This document shows, piece by piece, positions 50,305 through 61,100 of a DNA stretch of 64,000 nt. The notes below the pieces were generated by a model. The model searched no databases and was not told the origin of the DNA. It was given only the letters and a program-made list of their open reading frames with translations. Location of the stretch: NCBI RefSeq assembly GCF_900100435.1, contig NZ_FNEX01000011.1, positions 1 to 64,000 of the forward strand, written 5' to 3'. This DNA comes from Pedobacter sp. ok626 (GTDB lineage: Bacteria; Bacteroidota; Bacteroidia; Sphingobacteriales; Sphingobacteriaceae). How positions within the stretch are numbered: position 1 is the stretch's first letter; the number at the start of each line of letters is the position of its first letter. The translations under genes and the position numbers were made by a program.

Positions 50305-51045
50305 ATGGTTAATATGGAAGTCTGCGCCAACTCATTGCGTTCTGCCCTTGCAGCAGAAGCAGGTGGAGCAGTAAGAGTAGAGCTTTGCGATAATTTGTAT
50401 GAGGGAGGCACAACACCTGCTTACGCGCAGATAGCAATGGCAAAAGAAATGCTGCATATCGATCTTTTTCCAATCATCAGACCAAGGGGCGGAGATTTTT
50501 TATATTCCAATCTGGAATTCGAATTGATGAAAGAGGACATAAAGGTATGTAAGGAATTGAAATGTGAAGGTGTGGTATTGGGGATCCTAAATGCCAATGG
50601 AACGGTAGATGAGGAGCGCTGCGCAGAGCTGGTTGCCTTAGCTGGAGATATGCAGGTTACTTTTCATAAGGCTTTTGATAGGACGCGGGATTTGTTTGAG
50701 GCGATGGAGACGATTATAAAGTTAGGTTGTTCAAGGATCCTCAGTTCAGGGGGCCATATCAATGTAGATAAGGGGATGTCTGTTTTGGAAGAGTTGGTTA
50801 AAAAAGCTAAGAATAGAATTCTCATTATGCCCGGTGGTGGCATATCTATTGATAATGTACAGCGATTGGTAAAGTCTACCAAAATAAAAGAATTCCATGC
50901 TTCAGCAATGAAAGCGGTGCCAAGTGAGATGGAATTTAAAAACCGCAATCTAATGGCAGGTAGGGGAAGGGATTTAAACTATAAAGCAACCGATGCCGAA
51001 CTCGTAAAAGAATTGATATATAGGGCAAATAAGCCAATGAAGTAA
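50305..51045 (+). CDS. cutC: CutC-family protein
   Basis: A 246-residue TIM-barrel protein beginning MVNMEVCANSLRSALAAEAGG (ATG at 50305; another at 50314). Its conserved parts include RVELCDNLYEGGTTPAY, IRPRGGDFLYS, VTFHKAFDRTRD and ILSSGG, which are CutC signatures. CutC was first described as copper homeostasis protein, but its true activity is uncertain. Some members are now linked to sugar or deoxyribose-type metabolism, and the neighbouring glycosylasparaginase favours a glycan-related task here. It is co-directional, 15 bases after that gene, so probably one operon. Family assignment is firm, function is not. Confidence 0.93.
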   Translation: MVNMEVCANSLRSALAAEAGGAVRVELCDNLYEGGTTPAYAQIAMAKEMLHIDLFPIIRPRGGDFLYSNLEFELMKEDIKVCKELKCEGVVLGILNANGTVDEERCAELVALAGDMQVTFHKAFDRTRDLFEAMETIIKLGCSRILSSGGHINVDKGMSVLEELVKKAKNRILIMPGGGISIDNVQRLVKSTKIKEFHASAMKAVPSEMEFKNRNLMAGRGRDLNYKATDAELVKELIYRANKPMK

Positions 51046-51198
51046 TTAGTAGGGTCTTAAAATATTTTACATTTAATCCCTCTGTTATTTATATATTTGA
51101 ATTGTTATTTGTTTTGAGTTTATTTTATTCTTTAGGCAAGAAACATGTCCGTGCGAAACTGATCTGCTTCTTGTTAAAATATAGATCCTACTTTTTCA

Positions 51199-51852
51199 AT
51201 GAGCAATTTACTTAGCGCTGAACTTAAAATTTTAATAACTGACGATCATCGGGTCATTCAACAAGGATTGACTTTTGTGATTAGGGAATTTCTAAATAAG
51301 GCCATTGTCTCATATGCCAATTCTGTAAATGCCACTATTCTTTCGCTTAAACAAGGAAAAGTAGATTTACTAATTCTGGACATTAACATCCCAGGCGGTA
51401 ATAATTTTAAAATGATTGAGCAGATTAGGGAAATACAACCTGATCTGAAAATATTGCTTTTTTCGGCCCATGAAGAAAGTACCTATGCGCTAAGATACCT
51501 TAAGGCGGGAGTGAACGGATATCTTGAAAAAAGTGTTTCAGAAGAAGAAATAAGGGAAGCTATCCGGAGAGTTTTAATAAAAGGGAAATACTTAAGTACT
51601 AATATTCAGGATCAATTGTTTGATACCTATTATGAGGGGGGGAACTCCAAAAAGAAACTGCATCAATTAACCAATAGGGAGATTGAAGTTGCACGTTTTA
51701 TTATCGATGGAGAAGGAACAAGCAGTATCAGCGAAAAGTTGGACTTACAAGCATCTACAGTAAGCACCCATAAAAAGAATATATTTGAAAAACTGCAGAT
51801 TTCTAATGTTTCAGAGTTGATTGATGTATTCAGAATGGAGCATCAAATGTAA
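51199..51852 (+). CDS. NarL/LuxR-type response regulator
   Basis: A 217-residue two-domain regulator. The receiver domain (residues 8-125) has D15-D16, phospho-acceptor Asp61 in LLILDINIPGG and the conserved Lys in YLEKSVS. The LuxR-type helix-turn-helix (about 150-215) contains LTNREIEVARFIIDGE and LQASTVSTHKKNIFEKL. It binds DNA after phosphorylation. Its last 10 bases overlap the end of the tail-to-tail propeller kinase gene, which is the likely partner, although pairing is inferred from position. There is no clean TAnnTTTG, but TACTTTTT lies close to the start. Confidence 0.94.
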   Translation: MSNLLSAELKILITDDHRVIQQGLTFVIREFLNKAIVSYANSVNATILSLKQGKVDLLILDINIPGGNNFKMIEQIREIQPDLKILLFSAHEESTYALRYLKAGVNGYLEKSVSEEEIREAIRRVLIKGKYLSTNIQDQLFDTYYEGGNSKKKLHQLTNREIEVARFIIDGEGTSSISEKLDLQASTVSTHKKNIFEKLQISNVSELIDVFRMEHQM

Positions 51853-54809
51853 TTATTGTACTTTAGCGTAAACTTAACATTTGTCCCTTCATCCGTTTTA
51901 CTATTTACCTCGAGCTGCATATCGATTTTTGCTGCAAACTCTTTCACCATTTTTAAGCCCAGTCCCTCAGTAATGTCCCGGTCTTCTTTTCCGTTCAACC
52001 AGTTTATAATATCATCAGGCATTCCGTAGCCGGTATCCTGCACCCAAAAATTGACCTCTTCTACGGTGCTTTTGGCGCCAAGTTCTATGTGACCATTCAG
52101 ACAGAATTTGATTGCATTGTCTAAAAGATTATGTACAATCAGCATAAGCATTACCCTATTTGTATGCAAAATAAGATCTTCTGGGATTTTGTTGTGAATA
52201 ACCGTTCCGTTATACTTTGCAATTTCAGAGAAGATCTGGATTTTCTCTGAAACCAGAAGATTTAAATTGATGTAATCATCTTTGGATGTTTTTTCGGTTA
52301 GGAAAAGTTTGCTATAACTTAATAGGTTTTCGGTTAAATGATACATGGAATTGGCCGATATATAAATGGTTCTCAGACTGTCTTTCACAGTCTCATTTGC
52401 CGCTTCGTTTTGATACAACTGCTTACCCATAATCGTCATGTATTTTAGTGGACTTTTCAGGTCGTGCGTAATTGCCCCAAGCAGCTTTTTTTGAAATGTA
52501 GCTTGTTGATTCAATAGATACTGCGATTCCTCTAGATTAACGATGTTTTTCTCCAGGTCTTCTGTTCGTTTCTTAACTAGATTTTCCAATCTTTCATTTT
52601 TAAGGACAATACGCTGGGTTCTCCTTTTAAAGAAAAGGACAATTAATCCCAATACAAACAATATAATGAGGGTAATAAACCACCAGGTCTGGTAAAAGTA
52701 AGGATTAACAATTATGGTTATTTTTTTGCAATTAAATCGATTTCCGAATCCAGCGGACTTTCTGATCAGTAACTCATGTTTTCCGGGCGATAGGGTATTA
52801 AAACTAATTATGGGGGTACCGATCAAGCTGGCCCAACTTTCATCAACAGCAAGTTTATATTCCAGCGTCATATTATCTGGATTCCCGAAATATGGAGAAG
52901 ATACCCAGATGTTTAGACGCCCAAACCCTTGGTCTATGTGGATAAGGTCCTCGCCTTTTAAACTTTCGTTATCACGAAATATTTTATCTACGTAAATGGG
53001 TTTATCTGGTAAGTCGGCAGTTAAAAGGTCAGGATTAAACATAACCGAGCCCACCAGGGATGGAAATGTAAAATGCCCATCTTTTAAGATGGTACCACAA
53101 GGCTGACATCCACCATTAAACTCATTGGTATTGAAACCGTAAGTTACATTGTAATATTGATAGTATACCTGAGCAACTTGTTTATTGCTATAGGCCAAAA
53201 GATCATTAATGGCTACCTGAAAGAGTCCCTTGTTGGTACTGATCCAAAAAAAGCCTTTAGTATCTTCAAGTATGCAATGGGAAGTATTCAGAAAGCCGAA
53301 CTTGTCGACCGGCATTTTTCTTAAATGAGCGTTGTGATAAAGATAAAAACCATCCCCATAAGTACAGATCCAAACCTCTTTTCCGCGGAGCTCAATATCT
53401 CTAACATGCATGTTGGCCATTTCTGGTATAGTCGCTAGTTTTTTCGTTAGCAAATCGTATCTAAAAAAACCATTGTGTGTTCCAATCCAAAGATTATCGC
53501 CTTGTTTTTTTAGGACTGAGACATCCTTAAGTTTTAACAAAAGATTTACTGCAGCATCAGGTTTGGTTAAATCTTTAGTATAGATTGCGTCGAGTGTTGC
53601 AATCCAGAGCAAATTTTGCTCATCCAGATAGAGACATGATGTTTTTTTATGAAGATCAAAACTTTGTAGCACTTGATCTCCTTTAGGAGAGAGTTTATGG
53701 ACCAAAGAACCTTTTAGTGTCCATATGTTTTTCTCTTGGTCGATCGCCATTGCATAATTATCGCTATAAGCCCTAACGAGAGGGAGCAGAGTCCCTTTTC
53801 CATCAGCTTGTACCAGATCCCCATTGGCAAATAATACCGAATGATCTGTAAAAGGGTACAAGGCATATTTTACACTGCTGTTTAAATCTTTTGTTGGCTT
53901 CTCTGCCTGAAAGAGGTGTCGTTGTAAAACGAAAAAGCCCTGTGTGGGGCTACCCAGGAAAAGCTTTCTAGCAGTAGCATCATAGTAGATTGTCCAGATA
54001 TGTTGCTCATCCAGATCAAAATCCTGAATGAGTAGAGTGGTGGTTAACGTGTTACCTACGTACACTACCTTAAAAATGGCCTTATTAACATAAATAAAGG
54101 TCTGATCAGTAGCCGTATTCCAGTAGATTTTCAGGTCTTTTGGCTCCCTAGTTTTCGCTTTTACCAAATCACCATTAAGCGAAACTGGTTTTAATTTTCC
54201 GCCTTCAATTAAAGTAAATTTTCCATTGTTGCTATACTGAAAAAGCTGTTTGCCAGAAACGAAGAATTTAGGTTGTTCATCGCGTTTAAGAGGGATAGTC
54301 TTAATTTGCTTATGGTGATGAAAAAACAGTGTGTCCTTTGTAATGTTGTAATAATTATTGGGGCTTGTTTGAATTGTGAATTTTACCAGACCGGGTCTCA
54401 TTCCCGGTCCTTCCTGAACGTGTAGCTCTGGACTTACATTTGGAAAAACCTGGTTAAATGTCAAGGGATTTGGCCTTACACATCCTTTTGTGATAGGAAT
54501 AAGATCATTATATTCTGTTTCTGCATATAAGATTCTGGTACTTAAATCCCGTTTTATCACGTACATTCGATTAGAGCGTGCATGAGTAGATCGTTTATCA
54601 AAACGCATGAAATTGTTTCCATCAAATCTGATCAAGCCATCTTCTGTAGCTAACCATAAATAACCGGCATCATCTTTTGCTATAGATTTTACACTGTTTT
54701 GCGGTAGGCCATTTACATCTGAGTAATGCTTTACGCTATAAGAACCGGGGTTTTGGGCATATCCGAAAAAGGAAAAAGCAAAGGAGAAAAGAAAAAGGAT
54801 ACGGCTCAT
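51843..54809 (-). CDS. Two-component propeller sensor histidine kinase
   Basis: A 988-residue membrane kinase with a signal-like N-terminus (MSRILFLFSFAFSFFGYAQ). About residues 20-620 hold two seven-bladed propellers of the Reg_prop type (GYLWLATEDGLIRFDGN, LLWIATLDAIYTKD, NLWIGTHNGFFRYD, FFWISTNKGLFQV). A Y_Y_Y beta domain (about 640-705), one membrane segment (about 712-735) and a coiled coil follow. HisKA has His782 in AITHDLKSPLKY, and a HATPase domain (NAIKFCLNG, DTGYGMP, GLGLKMVKEFA) closes the protein. Such sensors detect oligosaccharides in many Bacteroidota; typical HTCS also carry REC and AraC domains, missing here, so the separate NarL-type regulator probably takes over the output. 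The ligand is unknown; no polysaccharide-use genes are next to it. Confidence 0.93.
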   Translation of the reverse strand: MSRILFLFSFAFSFFGYAQNPGSYSVKHYSDVNGLPQNSVKSIAKDDAGYLWLATEDGLIRFDGNNFMRFDKRSTHARSNRMYVIKRDLSTRILYAETEYNDLIPITKGCVRPNPLTFNQVFPNVSPELHVQEGPGMRPGLVKFTIQTSPNNYYNITKDTLFFHHHKQIKTIPLKRDEQPKFFVSGKQLFQYSNNGKFTLIEGGKLKPVSLNGDLVKAKTREPKDLKIYWNTATDQTFIYVNKAIFKVVYVGNTLTTTLLIQDFDLDEQHIWTIYYDATARKLFLGSPTQGFFVLQRHLFQAEKPTKDLNSSVKYALYPFTDHSVLFANGDLVQADGKGTLLPLVRAYSDNYAMAIDQEKNIWTLKGSLVHKLSPKGDQVLQSFDLHKKTSCLYLDEQNLLWIATLDAIYTKDLTKPDAAVNLLLKLKDVSVLKKQGDNLWIGTHNGFFRYDLLTKKLATIPEMANMHVRDIELRGKEVWICTYGDGFYLYHNAHLRKMPVDKFGFLNTSHCILEDTKGFFWISTNKGLFQVAINDLLAYSNKQVAQVYYQYYNVTYGFNTNEFNGGCQPCGTILKDGHFTFPSLVGSVMFNPDLLTADLPDKPIYVDKIFRDNESLKGEDLIHIDQGFGRLNIWVSSPYFGNPDNMTLEYKLAVDESWASLIGTPIISFNTLSPGKHELLIRKSAGFGNRFNCKKITIIVNPYFYQTWWFITLIILFVLGLIVLFFKRRTQRIVLKNERLENLVKKRTEDLEKNIVNLEESQYLLNQQATFQKKLLGAITHDLKSPLKYMTIMGKQLYQNEAANETVKDSLRTIYISANSMYHLTENLLSYSKLFLTEKTSKDDYINLNLLVSEKIQIFSEIAKYNGTVIHNKIPEDLILHTNRVMLMLIVHNLLDNAIKFCLNGHIELGAKSTVEEVNFWVQDTGYGMPDDIINWLNGKEDRDITEGLGLKMVKEFAAKIDMQLEVNSKTDEGTNVKFTLKYNNYI

Positions 54810-55117
54810 AATAGCGTTAAGGCGGCTTGAAATTTAAGGTGCTAATTTATCACTTTTTTTTACTTTAAGACCTTATTGTGGTAATTGTCAAACCGGTTAC
54901 AATAAATCTTACTAGTTGATATAGAAATAATTCTAGTACTGAGGAAAAGTACTTCTACTCTTGCTTTGAAACGGAGATTTTAAATTTGGCTACTCATAAT
55001 TGTTAACCTCAAAGGATGATAAATTACGTCTCCAATGTCCGCAAATAGATCTATTGCTATGCGACAGTCTTACAAATTAATCTTGTTTGTTGAAATCCCC
55101 CATTTTATAAAATTCAT
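54810..55117. promoter_or_regulatory. Divergent region with TTATTGT inverted repeat
   Basis: A gap of about 310 bases. TTATTGT (54873-54879) and ACAATAA (54899-54905) form an inverted repeat with 19 bases between them, about 65 bases upstream of the kinase start and far from the giant gene at 55118. No TAnnTTTG box is evident on the plus strand. It may be an operator; otherwise I see nothing here. Confidence 0.3.
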
Positions 55118-58100
55118 ATGAAAAAAAATCTATTTACTTTTTTACTGATACTTTTTACTTTTCAGCTTTATGCTGCCGATTATTATTGGGTAGGGGGAGG
55201 AGGAAACTGGAGTGATCTTAACCATTGGCGCTTAGGTAGCAGTGGTGGCAGTATTCCAAGTATCGTACCTTCTGCTGGTGATAATGTGTTTTTTGGGCCA
55301 AATGCAGGCTTTGGAACTGCAACGGCCGATAAAACGGTGACTATAAACGCGAATGCATTTTGTAACAACATGACCTGGACTACTGATGTGCCGAATAACC
55401 CTATTTTTACCAGGGGGCCCTCTACAACTATACTCCTTTCTATTTCGGGAAACGTTGCACTTTCACCTACGGTTACTTTTAATGGTGTTTATACCAGTTT
55501 AGTGGGATCTACTCCCGCTGTACTTACCACAAATGGGGTGATATCGGGAACTTTAAGTTTTACGATTGATAAGCCCGGGAGTGGGCTTACACTTGCCGAT
55601 AATTTAATATATGCGACTCCTGCCAATGGTTATAATGTGGTTGTACTTACAGCAGGTAGTTTTAATTCTGCAGCAAAGACAATGCAGTTGTATGGTTTTG
55701 GTAGTAATAATGCAAATATAAGAAGTGTAAATATCAGCAACAGTACGATTAATCTTTCCTGGACATGGGATTACAGGGGGACAAATAAAAGTCTTATTGC
55801 AACCGGTGCCTTTATGAGTTCAGCCGTTGAATTTCATGTTGATGGAGGGTTTTACCCTGTAGTAGAGACTGGCGGAAGTCAAAATGCTCACTATGATATC
55901 AGTAGTACAACATTTAATAAATTGACCTTTACCTACACTGCTAATAGTTCATTGGCTAAGATAGCGAACAATAACATTGTAGATTCCCTGTTTTTTAAAG
56001 GTTCTGGTGCAATACGCAGCGGGAACAATAAGGTTAAATATGTCATTTTTGAAGGTGATGCGACAATTGGCGGTGGCGCTAATGTGATTCAATATGCCCG
56101 GATCGGGGGTAAACTAAGTTTGATAGATCAGGCAGGCCATCAGTTTGATACGCTAATTACTGCACCAAATAAAAATATAAGTATAGCAGGCTCAAATACC
56201 ATAAACAAATACTTTAAGGCAGGTGGACTACCTTGTGACGGATTCACTGAGATCAGCGGGGTAAGTGCTGGAAAGTTAATCTTTGCTGCAGGTGCTGTTG
56301 TAGATATGGATAACGTACTACTTTCTAATCTAGCTGCTCAAGGACCAAATACCCCGATTGCGGTAAATGGTATTGATAATGATGGTAATTCCGGTTTTAC
56401 CATTACTGAACCCGTGTCAACAGGGACCACACTTTACTGGGTAAATGGGGGCGGTGATTGGAATGATAAAACGCATTGGAGCACTAGTTCTGGTGGTACT
56501 GGCGGTGCTTGTATCCCTTTCGTTAACGATAATGTGGTCTTTGATGCGAATAGCGGATTTTCGAACGGAAGCATTGTAACAACAAGTGGTAATTCCTATT
56601 GTAAAGACATGACATGGGCCGCCGGGATTAATCAAAATACGACCTTCAATGAGAGCGGTACCTACACACTTTTTGTATATGGCTCAATCGTACTCAATCC
56701 AAAGGTAACCATGAATGCTTTTATGGAGCTTAGAGGCGATGCCGCTGTTACTTTGCGTACCAATGGTAGTAGCCTTGGTGCCAATCAGTATAATATTCGC
56801 AAATCTGCAGCGGGTGCTACCACTGGGCTTACTTTGCTAGATGACTGGAACAATCCCAATGCTGCTTTTGCTTTAATTAGAGGTGTGCTGGATATCCGTA
56901 ATCGTACAGTGAATTTGTATGCCATCTCTAGTAGTGGCTCTTTAGGTAAGTTTCTTTACATGAACAAGGCAAATGTATCAGTAAACAATTGGTCCTTCGC
57001 AAGCCCTCCTAATGTTTTGGATGCAACTGATTCTTATTTGCTTGCCCGAAATTCCATCGTTACCAATGGCCAGACCTATCATATCGTAGACTGTGCGGTT
57101 ACCACTTCAGGAGGTATGGATATGGCTGGTACTACGTTTGGACAACTTACATTCACAAATACCGGATTAACGAGTCCTGCCAGGATTCATGGGGGCAATA
57201 CGATTCGCAGACTTGAATTTAAAGGGCAGGGGATGATCCGATATGGGGGTAATGTGATTGATTCATTGATCACTGCCGAGAACCGTAACTTCTATTTTTA
57301 TGAAACTTCTCCTGGTCATACAAAGATCAATAAATACTATAAAGCTACGCATCCTTCCTGCAGCGGATTGGGGGAGATCAGGAGTGGTACTTCGGCTGTA
57401 AGTACGTTGATATTTGCCGCTAATGCCAAAGTCGATATCTCGAACGTGTATCTGGAAAATATTGCCGCAACCGGTGGTGGTGGCTCTCTTTTGATGCCTA
57501 TTCCATTTAGCGGTGCAGATGCTGGTGGCAATAGTGGTTGGACAATTTCTTCCAGTTCAGGAAATGCCCGTTATTGGATAGGCGGTTCTGGCGATTGGAA
57601 CGATGCCAGTCACTGGAGTCTTAGCAGTGGTGGTACTGGCGGAGCCTGTATCCCCACAGTGGGGGATGATGTTTACTTTGATGCTCAAAGTGGTTTTACC
57701 AATGCATCAAAATCCGTTACCGTAAATAATGGAAACGCCTACTTTCACAACATGAGCTGGGCTGGTGTACTAAACGATCCTGTTTTTACAAAGTCTGCGG
57801 CCTGGTCAATGGAATGCTGGGGAAATAGTATCGTTTTAAATCCGGTATCCACATTAAATATAGTTCCACTTCTGTTGAAAGGTGGGGAAGCAACAGTAAT
57901 GTCTGGACAGTGTAAAGGAGATTTTGACCTGCGAATCACTAAACCAGGAGGAAGTTTGACGCTTGCAAATAACTATGATAATATTCAAACGGATTTTTAT
58001 CTGATCGAAGGAGGGTTCACAGCCTCTGGGCGTTTGCTGAATATAAGGAGTATTGATAATGGGGGGCTGGATAACAATATTTCATTAGACATCAGCGGCA

Positions 58101-61100
58101 GTACCATCAATGCAACTGTAGCAGGAATACGATACAGTGGTGGAATTACAAAACGAAGTTTGAGTGCAGCTAATTCTATCATCAATGGTAACTTGATAGC
58201 GGATGGTTTTAATTACAATATTGTGAATAGCGCTGGTATTGGTTCCGCAAATATAACCATATCAAATACCACTATAAAAGAACTTAATTTAACAAATCCA
58301 AGTACCTCATCAGCTATAGGAATCAACGGTGCCAACAATACAATTGGCAGACTGGAGTATAAGGGCAGCGGTGGGATATATGGTACAGGGAATAAGATCG
58401 ATACACTGATATTCTTTCCGGGAAATATATATACCCTTACAAGTGGCACCAACACTACCATTACAGGCGAATGGTTTGGCAGTGGTAGCCCTTGTCGACC
58501 TACAGAAATAAAAAGTAGTGGGCCTACTCCGGCTACTATCACTAAAACTGCTGGAATTGTAGATTTTGATTACGTTCGTTTGCAACGCATTGTCGGAACA
58601 GGTGCTGCAACTTTTAAGGCCAGGGAGCACAGTACCGATATGGGGGGTAATACCGGTTGGGTGATTTCTCCATATAATGGGGCGGCTCCGATATTGGGTC
58701 TTGGACTTGATTTGGGCTTGAAAAATAGTGACTTCCCTTACACGCTTAATACGAATGGCTTTTTTGGTTCACCACTTTCTCAATACGAATGGAAAAAAGG
58801 GGGCAATATAATTAGTACAGCAAATGAACTGAGCATTACCGAGCCGGGAACATATTCCGTTAAAGTCATGTTTCCTGATGGCTGCTCGATTACAGATGAC
58901 ATTACCATATCACTGGTAAGTACAGACCTTGCAATAATAAAGTCTGTGGATAACTCGGCACCTATTGTAGGCTCAAACGTGGTATTTACGCTTAAAGCAA
59001 CGAATAACGGTCCGGGCGCAGGTACTGGAATTACAGTAACTGATCTGTTGCCAACCGGATATACATATGTAAGCAACACCGCTCCTGTGGGCACAACTTA
59101 CGATGCGGGAACAGGCCTATGGACAATAAGTAATTTAGCTTCTGGTGTTGAAGCAATGATAACGATCACTGCAAAAGTAAATGCAACAGGTATTTATGTA
59201 AATACCGCAACCATTTCATCTACTGGAGATGATCCTGAACCTGCCAATAACAGTTCAACTGTTACTATTGTTCCAAGTCCAACAGCAATCATTACGCAGC
59301 CGAGCTGCGCAGTCGAGACCGGTACTATTGAAGTACCACTTGCTTCGGGCGGCATGTATTCAATAGATGGTGGTACTAATTTTCAGGTAGGCAATATCTT
59401 TGCTAATTTAGCTACTGCTGATTACTCAATTGTGGTAAAAATTGGCGCAAACACAAGTGCGCCTGTAACGGTAACCATTAATGAAGCTCCGGCTGCACCA
59501 GATGCTCCGATAAGTGGGGGCAACCAACAGGTATGTGCAACTAGCCCTATTCAAACTTTAACGGCAACAGCAACAGTGCCTATAGGTTCTACAGTAGTTT
59601 GGTATGATGCGCTACATGGGGGTAATGTTGTTGCCAATCCTATCTTGAATACCATCGGAACTGTAGTTTATTATGCAGAAACAAATAATGGTATCTGCAC
59701 CAGTAAATCAAGAACGGCAGTAATGCTTAATATCAACTCAGCTCCGGTTATTGCGCAGCTCGCAGATCAGACAGGATGCACTACATATATACTTCCTGCG
59801 ATAACAGGTACAAATCTTACTGGTAACGAAGCTTATTATGCCTTGCCGAATGGCGTTGGTTTAAAATATCTTGCTGGAACGGTATTGAATACTATAGGCA
59901 CACAGACTTTATATATATATGATAAAGCTGCATCTAATGTGGCTTGTGCGGGGAACATTGATGTTGCGCCTAATGCAAGTTTAAGTAATAATGTGTCGTT
60001 GCATAATATATTTAGTGCTAGTCATGATTTTTATCCGCGTGCTATTAATCCTGATTTTTGGAAAGGTACAGGTAGTCAGTCTATCACATATAATGCTTCC
60101 GAGGGTGTAATACGCTATCAAAATGTGATAGGTGAGTTGAATATAAATAATGATCCTAGTTGTACTGGAAACCATGTTGAAGTTATGGTTGGTGCCACTT
60201 TTAAAAACGAAGGACCTACCGCAGGAACAGGTTATTCCGGCCATGTGACCATCGCCAATAAATTGACAGGAGAAGTCCTATACACAAAACCGATAGCACC
60301 AGACTTTAAGGTTGGAGCTACTGCAACTTATTCCGCATCAGCAATTGTATCTCCAGCTGAGCTGCTATCCGGTAATTTGATTGTGATTTTCGGCGTGGAA
60401 ACTGCACAAGGTGGTTATAAAAACTGGACGCTATCTAATTTCAGGGCGACCTATAAGTATCTCTCGGAGATGCCTTGTCCGGATGAGAAATCATTTAAAT
60501 TGACTATAAATTCACAGCCTGATGCACCAGTTACCGGGGGAGATCAAATGGCTTGTATCGCTGGGGCAACTTTGCCTTTAACCGCTACCGCTACCGTTCC
60601 TGCTGGTACGACTATGACCTGGTACGATGCTGTGGTTGGTGGAAATGTTGTTGCCACGCCTACCTTAAATACTGTAGGTACGGTTACTTATTATGCTGAA
60701 GCAGCAGCTAATGGTTGTGTGAGTGCAAACAGAACTCCGGTAAAATTAACCTTAAACCAAAGTCCGATTATTGCTGCCATCACAGATATAAGCTCTTGTG
60801 GACCATTAACACTACCCTCAATCACTGGTACTAATTTGTCGGGAAATCAGGCTTATTATACAGGGATCAATAAAACTGGGACAAAATTCAATGCGGGTGA
60901 TGTATACAGCATTGCTGGGGAAACTACTTTGTATGCATATGATGAAATTTTGCAAACAGATAACAGTATCCCTAAATCCGGCACTTTAACATTGGCGGCT
61001 GACGGCACTTATAATGCGGTTAGACTCTTGGCCTTGTACCCGGATAATTCACGTGTGATGGCAGCGGGTCCGGTGGCATTCTGGACTGGCGGTGCCAATA

